From: Pseudorhodoferax sp. Leaf265
Lineage (GTDB): Bacteria; Pseudomonadota; Gammaproteobacteria; Burkholderiales; Burkholderiaceae_C
Assembly: GCF_001422365.1 (NCBI RefSeq)
Contig: NZ_LMMT01000006.1
Span: 62,001-126,000 of the forward strand
Direction of reading: 5' to 3'
DNA length: 64,000 nucleotides
A program made the position numbers and the translations under genes. Below, one piece after another: positions 8,661-16,538 of the stretch (position 1 is its first letter; each line of letters begins with the position of its first letter). The notes beneath the pieces were generated by a model, which was not told where the DNA came from, did not search any database, and saw nothing but the letters and a program-made list of their open reading frames with translations.

Positions 8661-9863
8661 ATGAAGCGGATGAATAACGCGGTCGTTGCACTGGCGTGCG
8701 TGGGCGCATGTGGTGTCGGCAACATGGCCTGGGCAAAAAAGTACGATGCGGGTGCTTCTGACACCGAGGTGAAGATCGGCAACACGATGCCCTACAGCGG
8801 CTCGGCGTCTTCGTTCTCGGCGGCTGGCAGGGTCATCGGTGCCTACTTTGAAAAGGTCAACGAGGCGGGAGGCGTAAACGGACGAAAATTGGTCTGGCTC
8901 AGCTACGACGATCAATACTCGCCACCTATGACGGTCGAGCAGACGCGTAAGCTAGTTGAAAAGGACCAGGTCCTTGCGATCATGGGCAGCCTCGGTACAG
9001 CCACCAACAGTGCGGTGTACCGCTACCTCAACCAGAAGAAGGTTCCCCAGCTGTTTCTACTGACTGGAGCACCCAAGTTTTCTGATCCGAAGGCTTATCC
9101 GTACACCACGCCGTTCACGCCCAGCTTCGAATCCGAGGGGAGGGTGTTCGCAAACAAGATCAAGTCGTCCAATCCGAACGCTAAGGTCGCCGTGCTGTAC
9201 CAGAACGACGACATGGGAAAGGCGTACCTGGAGGGGCTGAAGAGCGGCTTGGGAACCGCTCAGATTGTCGCCGCAGCCAGCTACGAGTCATCCGATCCCA
9301 CCGTCGACTCTCAGATCGTAAAGCTTAAGTCTTCGGGGGCAGACGTTTTCGTGAGCTTCAGCATGCCGCGCGCTGCGGCCCAAGCCATCAAAAAAGTCAA
9401 AGACATCAACTGGAATTTGGCAGAGCAGTACGTCGCGTCGTCGTCGGCTTACGTAAAGACAGTGATGGAGCCCGCAGGGCCCGACGCAGCCAAAGGCGTC
9501 AAGTCAACCATCTACTTCAAGGATGCCTCCGATCCGCGCTGGGCGAACGACCCCGCTACGCAGGAGTTCAAGGCCTTCATGAAGAAATACCTGCCTGGCG
9601 AGGACGCCTCCACCTCGCAAACGGTCCTCGGCTACACCATGGCACAGGTCATGGTGCACGTTGTGACTGCCGCCGGTGATGAACTCACACGCGATAACAT
9701 TTTGAAGCAGGCCACTAGCATCAAGTCGCTGTCCCTTCCTATGCTGCTCCCCGGGATCAGCATGCAGACGACGGCTGCCAACTACCAGCTATTCGATGCA
9801 TTTCAGCTGATCCAATTCGACGGAAAGCAGTTCGGTCCCGTAGGTACACCGGTTCGTCCGTGA
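8661..9863 (+). CDS. Branched-chain amino acid-type ABC transporter substrate-binding protein (orphan)
   Basis: A 400-residue secreted protein. It has a signal peptide (MKRMNNAVVALACVGACGVG, cleavage after AWA) and a Leu/Ile/Val-binding (Peripla_BP_6) fold beginning VKIGNTMPYSGSASSFSA, with the usual EKVNEAGGVNGRKL motif near residue 70. It would bind a solute in the periplasm for a Liv-type importer. No permease or ATPase follows; the nearest complete set is at 22.3-26.8 kb, whose permeases it may share. The start at 8661 gives the proper signal peptide and has AGGAAA upstream; upstream in-frame codons would bury the signal. Operator copy 1 lies upstream, so it probably belongs to the same regulon. 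Confidence 0.9.
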   Translation: MKRMNNAVVALACVGACGVGNMAWAKKYDAGASDTEVKIGNTMPYSGSASSFSAAGRVIGAYFEKVNEAGGVNGRKLVWLSYDDQYSPPMTVEQTRKLVEKDQVLAIMGSLGTATNSAVYRYLNQKKVPQLFLLTGAPKFSDPKAYPYTTPFTPSFESEGRVFANKIKSSNPNAKVAVLYQNDDMGKAYLEGLKSGLGTAQIVAAASYESSDPTVDSQIVKLKSSGADVFVSFSMPRAAAQAIKKVKDINWNLAEQYVASSSAYVKTVMEPAGPDAAKGVKSTIYFKDASDPRWANDPATQEFKAFMKKYLPGEDASTSQTVLGYTMAQVMVHVVTAAGDELTRDNILKQATSIKSLSLPMLLPGISMQTTAANYQLFDAFQLIQFDGKQFGPVGTPVRP

Positions 9864-10200
9864 CCCGTGCGCGCGTGCTGGCCGACGGGCCGGCACGAGC
9901 GGTCTGCTGCGCGCAATCTCGTACGTCGGCAGCCCGGCGGCTCCGAACGCGTCGCCTTCTGCCGGTGGTCTTACACCAGACCAGCGCTGCGGTGCGTCAG
10001 TTCTCATCGCATGCGCCTGATCGGCTCCATTGCAGTCCCGGCTTCTTCTCGGCTCCATGCACTTTGATCACGGTGCGGCACCGCTGCCGCCACGGCCTAG
10101 CGCAGCGAAGTCTCTCAGCCCCAAAAAAAGTTCGCTTGCCTAATGGAAAGACCATTAGATAATATGTGGACCTTTTTGTAATACGACGCACAAGGCAGAG
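9864..10200. other. Intergenic region, 337 bp, promoter region of the next operon
   Basis: No gene is seen. The last 60 bp hold operator copy 2 and an AT-rich stretch (TAGATAATATG) suited to a promoter -10 region just right of it. The first 250 bp have no visible signal. Confidence 0.5.
10142..10156. promoter_or_regulatory. Operator copy 2 (AATGG-N5-CCATT)
   Basis: AATGGAAAGACCATT, a perfect match in both half-sites. It lies 44 bp before the ATG at 10201 and touches a TAGATAAT-like -10 element, so a bound protein would block RNA polymerase. Confidence 0.75.
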
Positions 10201-11064
10201 ATGGCAGATCAGATTCAAGGAATGGGCCCCACGGTTTGGTTCGACGGTGGCGCCGATGGCAGGGTGATGGTGGCGGACTCGTTGAGCTACTTCGAGCACG
10301 AGCCCTGGCTCAACGACGTTGTACTTGGCGCGTCGTTCGCCGGGGCGCCCACTGGCGCGATGCCGATGCGGCCTGGCGTCAAGGCTTGGATCGCCCATGA
10401 AGGTGGTCCTGGTAAAGACAACGCGGGTTCTGGTGGCTTGGCCTTAGCCGACCGCTACGGGGTCCCAGCTGCCTCCATCGACACCATGGAGGCAGGATTG
10501 TCCGAGGGGATGACGCTGGTCACCGGGCGCGTCAAGCAAGTCAACAAGGCGGCCGAGGCCCTGGGTGTGCGCTTGGGCATGACGGGTGGCGAAGCCGGAA
10601 AGCTCTTGCTGAAAGCTCCTGCTGGCAAGCCGATCAACTTTGATGGCATCGTTGACGAGAGCATCCATGAAGTGCTGTCGACGCCGCGGGGAAAGATCTA
10701 TGCGGTGTGGTCGTTCTCGCGCGTCGAAGGCGAGCATCCCCAGGACGTCTATTGCGTAGCGTCCCACGGCGGCAAAGTGATGGCGCAGTACGCGTTGCGC
10801 GCCAAGCCCAAGGGTCTGATCGCGAACGACGCAGGCATTGGTCTCAATCGGACAGGCGTCAGCGGCCTCGACGCCGTGGAAGAGCTGTGCGGCATCCCCG
10901 CTGCCACCGTCTCCACGGACAGTGCGCGCATCGGCGACGCTCTGAGCACTTACAACGACGGCATCATCTCAGCGGTGAACAAGAGTGCGCTGAAGTTGGG
11001 CGTGAAGGAGGGGATGCGCGCGGTCGACGCCGCTGCGCTCATGCTCAACGCGAGCCGCAGTTGA
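10201..11064 (+). CDS. Internally duplicated protein of unknown function in a CoA-transferase operon
   Basis: A 287-residue cytosolic protein with no recognised family. Its two halves align. Residues about 60-137 (GLALADRYGVPAASIDTM, then KAAEALGVRLGMTGGEAGKLLL) correspond to residues about 204-282 (GLDAVEELCGIPAATVSTDS, then KSALKLGVKEGMRAVDAAALML). Between and before them are linkers with FDGIVDESIHEVL and SHGGKVMAQYAL. Such a repeat suggests two Rossmann-like lobes or a pseudo-dimer. It is the first gene after operator copy 2 and lies 45 bp before the CaiB-type CoA transferase, followed by a Bug receptor, so a role in handling an acid or its CoA ester is likely. I do not assign a reaction. 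Confidence 0.7.
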   Translation: MADQIQGMGPTVWFDGGADGRVMVADSLSYFEHEPWLNDVVLGASFAGAPTGAMPMRPGVKAWIAHEGGPGKDNAGSGGLALADRYGVPAASIDTMEAGLSEGMTLVTGRVKQVNKAAEALGVRLGMTGGEAGKLLLKAPAGKPINFDGIVDESIHEVLSTPRGKIYAVWSFSRVEGEHPQDVYCVASHGGKVMAQYALRAKPKGLIANDAGIGLNRTGVSGLDAVEELCGIPAATVSTDSARIGDALSTYNDGIISAVNKSALKLGVKEGMRAVDAAALMLNASRS

Positions 11065-11109
11065 GCAGCTGGTTTGCGATCTTCTAAAAATTTTCCATTT
11101 GGAGCAGCC

Positions 11110-12396
11110 ATGCAAGTCCAACGACGTCCCCCACTGTCCGCCGAGTTCCCAGAACCGACCAAGCGCGACGCGAGAAAACCCACCCCCCTCGGCGGTCTGC
11201 GCGTCATCGACTTCACCCACTTCATTGCCGGTCCTTTCTGCACAATGATGCTGGGAGAGTTCGGTGCGGACGTCATCAAGGTAGAAGCGCCGGTGAAGGG
11301 TGATGACTTCCGTCACTATCCACCCGCCGAACCGACCCTGGATGGGCAGGGCGCGCCCTTTCTTTGGGGCAACTCCAATAAGCGCAGCATTACTATCGAC
11401 TTGAAGAATCCTCTGGGCCGCGAAGTCGTGCTGGATCTTCTGCAGGGTGCAGACGTCCTGGTCGAAAATTTCTCGACGGGAGTTATGGACCGTCTCGGCC
11501 TGGGATACGCCGAGTTGTCGGAGATCAACCCCAAACTGGTTTACTGCTCCATTTCTGCCTACGGCCGGACCGGCGAGTTCTCCGACCGGTTGGGCTTCGA
11601 CCCGGTCCTGCAGGCGGAAAGCGGCTTCATCGCCACCAACGGCTACCCGGACCGCGAAGGCGTGCGGACTGCCGCGTCCACAATGGACATCGCGACGGCG
11701 ATGATGGCTTGCAATGCGGTCCAGGCTTGCCTACTCGCGCGTGAACGCACCGGTCGCGGTCAGTACGTCGAGTTATCGTTGCACGACACAGCGATGTTGA
11801 TGATCGGCTTCCAAGCCATGCAGCATCTCTTCTCGGGCGTGGAGCCCACCCGGAACGGAAATACGAGTCCGGACACGGCCCCCACTGGCGTTTTCCGCGC
11901 TCAGGACACGTCCTTCTACATCTCATCGTCCAACACGGGCATCTTCCAGCGGTTGTTTGCCCAGGTCATCGAACGTCCCGACATGGCAGAAGACAAGGAG
12001 CTGATGACGCGCGCTGGCCGCCTCCAGCGACGGGACGAACTCTTCTCGGTCTTGAACGAGGCATTCGGAAAGCAACCGTGGTCGTACTGGCAACCGCGTC
12101 TGCGTGCGGCGGGCGTGGCGTCAGGCCAGGTCCGCACCGTCCCGCAAGCGCTGCGATCGGCTGAGACAGCATCTCGTGGCCTGGTGACTAGGTTGCCTCA
12201 TCCGACTGCGGGCGAGGTTCCCAAGATCGCGCTGCCCTTCATCTTTTCCGATACGCCACTTGCCGATCCGTTTGCAGCGCCCATTCTGGGTCAGCACACG
12301 CGGGAGATTCTTCAAGGAACGCTCGGCTATGACGAGGGACGCGTGGACCAGCTGATGTCTGGCGGGGCCTTTGGACCGATAGCCGAACGGCGCTAG
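11110..12396 (+). CDS. CaiB/BaiF family III CoA transferase
   Basis: A 428-residue protein of normal family length. Family signatures: RVIDFTHFIAGPFCTMML (about 32-49), ADVIKVEAP (about 54-62), NKRSITIDLK, VLVENFSTGVMDRLGLGY, and the catalytic Asp at 164 in GFDPVLQAESG. It should move CoA between two carboxylic acids through aspartyl-CoA anhydride intermediates, activating the operon's substrate acid without ATP. The start at 11110 has GGAG seven bases upstream; a further in-frame ATG at 11074 has no ribosome site. The C-terminal region (IALPFIFSDTPLADPFAAPI) matches the usual closing motif. It lies between the duplicated unknown protein and a Bug receptor. Confidence 0.92.
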   Translation: MQVQRRPPLSAEFPEPTKRDARKPTPLGGLRVIDFTHFIAGPFCTMMLGEFGADVIKVEAPVKGDDFRHYPPAEPTLDGQGAPFLWGNSNKRSITIDLKNPLGREVVLDLLQGADVLVENFSTGVMDRLGLGYAELSEINPKLVYCSISAYGRTGEFSDRLGFDPVLQAESGFIATNGYPDREGVRTAASTMDIATAMMACNAVQACLLARERTGRGQYVELSLHDTAMLMIGFQAMQHLFSGVEPTRNGNTSPDTAPTGVFRAQDTSFYISSSNTGIFQRLFAQVIERPDMAEDKELMTRAGRLQRRDELFSVLNEAFGKQPWSYWQPRLRAAGVASGQVRTVPQALRSAETASRGLVTRLPHPTAGEVPKIALPFIFSDTPLADPFAAPILGQHTREILQGTLGYDEGRVDQLMSGGAFGPIAERR

Positions 12397-12438
12397 CCGG
12401 CGTTGCGCATCCGGACACTTACAAAACGGAGACCCACG

Positions 12439-13419
12439 ATGACAATTACCATGCAACCGGCCAAGCCATTGGCTCTCGGTCTGACCTTCGTCCTCACGGC
12501 CCTCACGAGTTCATTGAGGGCCGAATCTTTCCCGAGCAAGCCCGTCACCATCATCGTCGCCGCAGCCGCGGGGGGGAGCTCTGACATCACGGCGCGCGCT
12601 GTCGCTGCCGGGTTGCAAGAACGGTGGAAGCAAGCGGTCGTCGTAGACAACCGGGCCGGTGCGAATGGTCTCATCGCTGCGCAGACGCTGTTGAGGGCTA
12701 CTGCCAACGGCTACACGCTGATGCTCGGCTCAATCGGGCAAATGATGCTCAATCCAATCCAGCACGGTGCGCAGTACGAGCCTGCCAAGGCTTACACCAT
12801 GATCGGCCAGGTCAGCAAAACCTACATGGTGATGGTGACGTCTGTCAATGCGCCATACCAGACGCTTCGCGAGTACGTCGAGTACGCCAAGAAGAACCCA
12901 GAGCGCGGGACGTTTTCAAGCTCGGGCACCGGATCGTTGATGTATTTGGCAGGCGAGCGCATTCGGCAACAGTCGGGTGTTCGGCTTACCCACGTCCCCT
13001 ACAAGGGAGAATCCCCGGCGTTGGTGGACCTCACGGCAGGCACTGTGGCTGCTGGTTTCGTGGTGGCAGGCACCGCCGTGCCGCTCGTGACCGGCGGCAA
13101 GCTCAAGGCGTTGGCTATCAGCGACGTCAAGCGGGCCCCAGAACTGTCCAGCACGCCGACAGCGGTGGAACAGGGCTACGATGTGAACATGCCGGTCTGG
13201 AACGGGCTCGTTGCTCCAAGCGGGCTAGACCCCAAGCTCGTCGCGCAAATCAACCGCGATCTGAACCAGGTCTTGGCATCGACGGCCACACAGGAACAGC
13301 TGAAAACGGTCGGCATCACGGTCGCGCCGACGAGTGCGCCGGAGTTTGCGAAGTATGTGGACGAGCAGTCCCTCGCCTGGAAGAGTTTGATCAAGGACGG
13401 CGGGATCAACTTGCAGTAG
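12439..13419 (+). CDS. Bug/TctC-family tripartite tricarboxylate receptor
   Basis: A 326-residue periplasmic solute receptor. It has an N-terminal signal peptide (about 1-30, ending LRAE), then FPSKPVTIIVAAAAGGSSDI, the typical Bug beta-strand and Asp-containing loop, and the later motif THVPYKGESPALVDLTAGTV that closes the ligand pocket. Bug proteins bind carboxylates and aromatic acids; few are tied to a permease, and none is here. The start at 12439 has GGAG nine bases upstream. Third gene of the operon begun at 10201. Confidence 0.9.
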   Translation: MTITMQPAKPLALGLTFVLTALTSSLRAESFPSKPVTIIVAAAAGGSSDITARAVAAGLQERWKQAVVVDNRAGANGLIAAQTLLRATANGYTLMLGSIGQMMLNPIQHGAQYEPAKAYTMIGQVSKTYMVMVTSVNAPYQTLREYVEYAKKNPERGTFSSSGTGSLMYLAGERIRQQSGVRLTHVPYKGESPALVDLTAGTVAAGFVVAGTAVPLVTGGKLKALAISDVKRAPELSSTPTAVEQGYDVNMPVWNGLVAPSGLDPKLVAQINRDLNQVLASTATQEQLKTVGITVAPTSAPEFAKYVDEQSLAWKSLIKDGGINLQ

Positions 13420-13446
13420 AACACAGCAAGTCCGAAACGTTGGAAT

Positions 13447-13461
13447 ATTGGACAGACCTTT
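13447..13461. promoter_or_regulatory. Operator copy 3, degenerate (ATTGG-N5-CCTTT)
   Basis: ATTGGACAGACCTTT, the weakest copy, 53 bp before the first possible start of the GntR gene. It probably mediates weak autoregulation. Confidence 0.45.
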
Positions 13462-13513
13462 TGCTTGTTTCGAGCAGCGTTTCGGTAAGATGGCGGTTAT
13501 CTAGTATTTCGCT

Positions 13514-14341
13514 ATGCGCTTGGGGCGCGACCAACTTATGAACCTTGAAGCAGAGCCGGCTACCACGCCTCGGCGGACCTTCCAACGTGTAAAGACTGCT
13601 CGCGTGTTTGAGGGGGTGTCCAACCAGATCAAGAACAAGTTGATGTCCGGCGAGCTAAAGGCTGGGGACCGCTTGCCTGCCGAGCGAGATCTGGCCCTTG
13701 AGCTCGGTGTCGGGCGGCCGGCTGTCCGAGAAGCGTTGCGGACGCTCGAAATCTCCGGCATCGTCGAGACGCGCAAGGGAACCAAAGGCGGCGCCTTCGT
13801 CTGCGAAGGAAGCCCGGAGATGCTGACACGGTCGCTGCAGGACTTGGCAATGCTGGGACACATCTCGCCGAGCAGCTTGGCCGAAGTACGCATCATCATC
13901 AGCGGAGCCGTGGTGCGTTTGGCGTGTGAGCGTGGAGAGGCGGAAGACTTCGATGCCATCGAGGCCAACATCGAAGACATCCAGCGGTGGGCGGACGCAG
14001 GGGACCTTACACGCCGCGCAGAGGCGGCTGTGCAGTTCTTCCAATTGCTGGCGAAGGCCACGCGCAATGATGTTCTGGTCGTGCTGATGGACTCACTGGG
14101 GGCTATTCTGCGGCATTTCGCCATCGAGCGACAACCCGCGAAGTACCGCCCGGAGCTGATCCCCGTGCGATGGAACATGCTCAAACACATGCGTGCGCGC
14201 GCTACGACCAAGGCGGTCGCTGAGATGAACCACTACCTTGAGATCGTGCATAGCGATGTGTTGAACCGCATGCCTTCGCGCGCCGAGGCATCTGCGAAGT
14301 CCAAGCCAGCGGTGCCGGCCAAGTCGCGCGGCAAGACCTGA
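13514..14341 (+). CDS. FadR-subfamily GntR regulator, likely master regulator of the region
   Basis: Up to 275 residues. The winged helix-turn-helix lies at about 28-100 (GVSNQIKNKLMSGELKAGDR, LPAERDLALELGVGRPAVRE, ALRTLEISGIVETRKGTKGG), followed by an FCD ligand domain at about 118-255. The FCD His of the usual F-H-x-x-L-A-x-A pattern is replaced by Phe (QFFQLLAKATRN), so metal binding may be lost. A basic Ala/Lys tail closes the protein. Nine copies of a TGG-N5-CCA palindrome in the window, one ahead of this gene, fit the TGGTNNNACCA site class of FadR, PdhR and LldR. The start is uncertain (13514 or 13538); neither has a good ribosome site. The gene ends at a strong terminator. The ligand may be an acyl-CoA or the substrate acid. 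Confidence 0.9.
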   Translation: MRLGRDQLMNLEAEPATTPRRTFQRVKTARVFEGVSNQIKNKLMSGELKAGDRLPAERDLALELGVGRPAVREALRTLEISGIVETRKGTKGGAFVCEGSPEMLTRSLQDLAMLGHISPSSLAEVRIIISGAVVRLACERGEAEDFDAIEANIEDIQRWADAGDLTRRAEAAVQFFQLLAKATRNDVLVVLMDSLGAILRHFAIERQPAKYRPELIPVRWNMLKHMRARATTKAVAEMNHYLEIVHSDVLNRMPSRAEASAKSKPAVPAKSRGKT

Positions 14342-14395
14342 CCTGCAGGACGACCACGTCCGCGTCGCAGCGATGAGCTGAGACGTCAAACCTAG

Positions 14396-14420
14396 AAGGG
14401 TCCCTTGGGGCCCTTTTTTT
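14396..14420 (+). terminator. Rho-independent terminator after the GntR gene
   Basis: An 8-bp stem AAGGGTCC / GGGCCCTT with a 4-base CTTG loop followed by a run of T. It lies 55 bp after the stop codon of the GntR gene and separates it from the cupin operon. Confidence 0.88.
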
Positions 14421-14581
14421 ACGACCTCTGGGTGCGCATAACGTTCAATCAACGATAGGGGTCTCGCGCACGATAAGGCCGTTGACTTGGGCGCTCACGA
14501 GGGGGAGAACGCCACGGCTCGACACTTGGCTCGTGGGAGCGGTCAACAGACTAAGTGGGAGCAAACTTGATTGCGTACGTA

Positions 14582-14596
14582 AATGGACTTACCATT
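14582..14596. promoter_or_regulatory. Operator copy 4 (AATGG-N5-CCATT)
   Basis: AATGGACTTACCATT with extra symmetry on both sides (GTAA and TTAC). It lies 44 bp before the cupin start, the same distance as copy 2 from its gene. Confidence 0.75.
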
Positions 14597-14639
14597 ACAA
14601 TGCGCAGCCTAAATTCAGCGCACTACCTGAGGACGACAG

Positions 14640-15041
14640 ATGCCTGCCCACACCCCCCACATGACGAGCGAGGCGCAGTTGGCCCCGCTTGACTCCCGGT
14701 ATGTCGCGGTCAGCGACTTGCCATGGAAGCCGACACCTACGCGTGGCATCGACATGAAGATTCTGCTGCTGGACGAGCAGACAGGTCTGATGACCGCGCT
14801 GTTCCGATGGGAGCCGGGCACCGAGCTTCCGCTGCACGAACACGTCGAGATCGAGCAGACCTACGTCCTGCAGGGGAGCATCGTCGACGATGAGGGCGAG
14901 GTCCGCGAAGGTGACTACGTCTGGCGTCCTCAGGGGAATCGCCACATTGCTCGGTCGCCAAATGGCGCCCTGGTATTGAGCATGTTTCTCAAGCCCAACC
15001 GCTTCCTCGTTGGTGAACTGGCGGGCAAAGAGCTCAAGTAG
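14640..15041 (+). CDS. Cupin-domain protein (ChrR-like), 133 aa
   Basis: A single conserved beta-barrel. The metal motif LPLHEHVEIEQTYVLQG lies at about residues 62-78 and the second motif, with GDYVWRPQGNRHIARSPNG, at about 90-108, giving three His and one Glu as metal ligands. This is the ChrR-type cupin form; in catabolic clusters such proteins serve as small dioxygenases, isomerases or sensors. The start at 14640 has AGGA nine bases upstream. First gene of the transcription unit after operator copy 4, and followed 79 bp later by a NIPSNAP protein. Confidence 0.85.
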   Translation: MPAHTPHMTSEAQLAPLDSRYVAVSDLPWKPTPTRGIDMKILLLDEQTGLMTALFRWEPGTELPLHEHVEIEQTYVLQGSIVDDEGEVREGDYVWRPQGNRHIARSPNGALVLSMFLKPNRFLVGELAGKELK

Positions 15042-15120
15042 CGCGCCCTCGCTAGCCCTTCATTTCCGAACTATCCCTCGACTGAGTCGGTCGCCTTCCA
15101 ACTAACACCATCCACACACT

Positions 15121-15441
15121 ATGGCCCTCATAGAAGAACGCTGCTACGTCCTGCACACCTCCGTCACCCCTGCTGACTACCTGAACCTCTACGAAGCCGT
15201 GGGTCTGGCAGTGCAGAGCGAGGCGCTGGGCTCACCGCTCGGTTACTTCGCGACCGAGACTGGTGAACTGAACGCCGTCGTGAGCCTGTGGCGTTACGAA
15301 AGCTTCGAAGACCGCCAGGCGCGACGCACCAAGCTTGCATCTCAACAGGCGTGGAAGGACTACCTTGCCAAGGTCCGTCCGATGATCAGCGCGATGAGCA
15401 ATCGGCTGTTGAGTCCTGCCGTTTTCTCTGCATTGAAGTAA
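15121..15441 (+). CDS. NIPSNAP-family protein, 106 aa
   Basis: A small ferredoxin-like-fold protein. The opening IEERCYVLHTSVTPADYLNL and the central LNAVVSLWRYESFEDRQARR match the NIPSNAP family (hydrophobic strand, helix, then V-x-x-L-W-x-Y-x-S-x-E-x-R). In bacteria such proteins often accompany degradative operons, perhaps as minor monooxygenase-like or chaperone subunits; no reaction can be assigned. It lies between the cupin gene and operator copy 5. Confidence 0.85.
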   Translation: MALIEERCYVLHTSVTPADYLNLYEAVGLAVQSEALGSPLGYFATETGELNAVVSLWRYESFEDRQARRTKLASQQAWKDYLAKVRPMISAMSNRLLSPAVFSALK

Positions 15442-15510
15442 GCCGCGCCCAAAGGGCCACCGTCCACGGACCCGTTCAAGCTTGTTGACCGCGACCTAGA
15501 GTCCGGTCAG

Positions 15511-15525
15511 AATGGACCGACCATT
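15511..15525. promoter_or_regulatory. Operator copy 5 (AATGG-N5-CCATT)
   Basis: AATGGACCGACCATT followed at once by TAATATATT, a good -10-like stretch. It lies 36 bp before the ATG at 15562. Confidence 0.75.
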
Positions 15526-15561
15526 TAATATATTGGTGCATCTGGAGTAAGGAGCATAGCA

Positions 15562-16530
15562 ATGGAGACAACCCTCGAGCCAAGCCTGGATGTCAAGGAG
15601 TTCAGGCGCGCGCTGTCGCTGTTCCCGACGGGCGTGGCAGTACTCACCACGGTCTCCGAGCAGGGCGTTCCTGTTGGTCTGACCTGCAATTCCTTCAGCT
15701 CGGTTTCTCTCGATCCGCCGCTGGTTTCCTGGGGGCTGCGTAAGGAAAGCCGCGCGGCGCCTGCTTTCCGCAACGGCAAGGGTTTTGCAATCAACATCTT
15801 GTCGGGCCCGCAGCAAGGTCTCTCAGGCCGGTTCGCAAGCAGCTCGATTGCTGACAAGTTCAATGGCGTTGCATGGGAGGCAGGCCTCAATGGCATGCCT
15901 GTCCTCAGCCACTGCGCCGCAACTTTCGAGTGCACGACCTTTGCCGTGCACGACGCTGGCGACCACTGGCTCTTCTTGGGTCAGGTTCAGCGCTTCGAAC
16001 ACGAGATCAGCCACCATCCGCTTGTGTTCTGCAAGGGGGCTTACATGCTCCTAAGTAAGGCCTTGCTGGAGTCGTCCCAGCAGTCCCCGGAACGTGTCGC
16101 AGAAGTCGTGGAGGCGCGCCGTCTGATCCACGGCGCGCTTTTGGAACTAGCCTGCAGGAACGCCACCGAAGAAGACTTCAAGGCGTTGGACGCCAAGCTG
16201 CTGGAGATGGAGCGTTTCGCCGAGGCTGGTGCGCCCCAGCCGCGCGTCGAGGCGGGGGTAGAGTTTTTTCGCTTGATCGGTGTCGCCACGCACAACGAGA
16301 TCGTCGCCACGTTGGCCAACAGCCTGGCGGACGTGATGCGCCAGAACCTGACGGATGCCGCAGCATCGCCTCCGCGCAGCGGGCTCGTGCCGCTGCGCAG
16401 AGAGATCTTGAAGCACCTGCAACTGCGCGATCGGGCGGCCGCGGAAGAGGCACTGGGCCGCTACCTTGCACTGCTGGTGGAGCCGAACATTCAACCTACG
16501 CAGATCCCAGCCTCACCGCTGGCAGCTTGA
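15562..16530 (+). CDS. Flavin reductase domain fused to an FCD ligand-binding domain, no DNA-binding domain
   Basis: A 322-residue fusion. Residues 10-165 are a HpaC-like flavin reductase: FRRALSLFPTGVAVLTTVSE, then VGLTCNSFSSVSLDPPLVSW, and HWLFLGQVQRFEHE near the end. Residues about 182-306 are an FCD domain (ARRLIHGALLELACRNATEE, VEFFRLIGVATHNEIVATLA, REILKHLQLRDRAAAEEALG). It aligns with the FCD part of the GntR protein at 13514 and shares its unusual FF in place of FH. No winged helix is present. The reductase would make FADH2 or FMNH2 for a partner oxygenase, and the FCD part could let a pathway ligand tune it or pair with the GntR protein. It is directly preceded by operator copy 5 and followed 8 bp later by the thiolase-like gene. 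Confidence 0.88.
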   Translation: METTLEPSLDVKEFRRALSLFPTGVAVLTTVSEQGVPVGLTCNSFSSVSLDPPLVSWGLRKESRAAPAFRNGKGFAINILSGPQQGLSGRFASSSIADKFNGVAWEAGLNGMPVLSHCAATFECTTFAVHDAGDHWLFLGQVQRFEHEISHHPLVFCKGAYMLLSKALLESSQQSPERVAEVVEARRLIHGALLELACRNATEEDFKALDAKLLEMERFAEAGAPQPRVEAGVEFFRLIGVATHNEIVATLANSLADVMRQNLTDAAASPPRSGLVPLRREILKHLQLRDRAAAEEALGRYLALLVEPNIQPTQIPASPLAA

Positions 16531-16538
16531 GTCCCATC

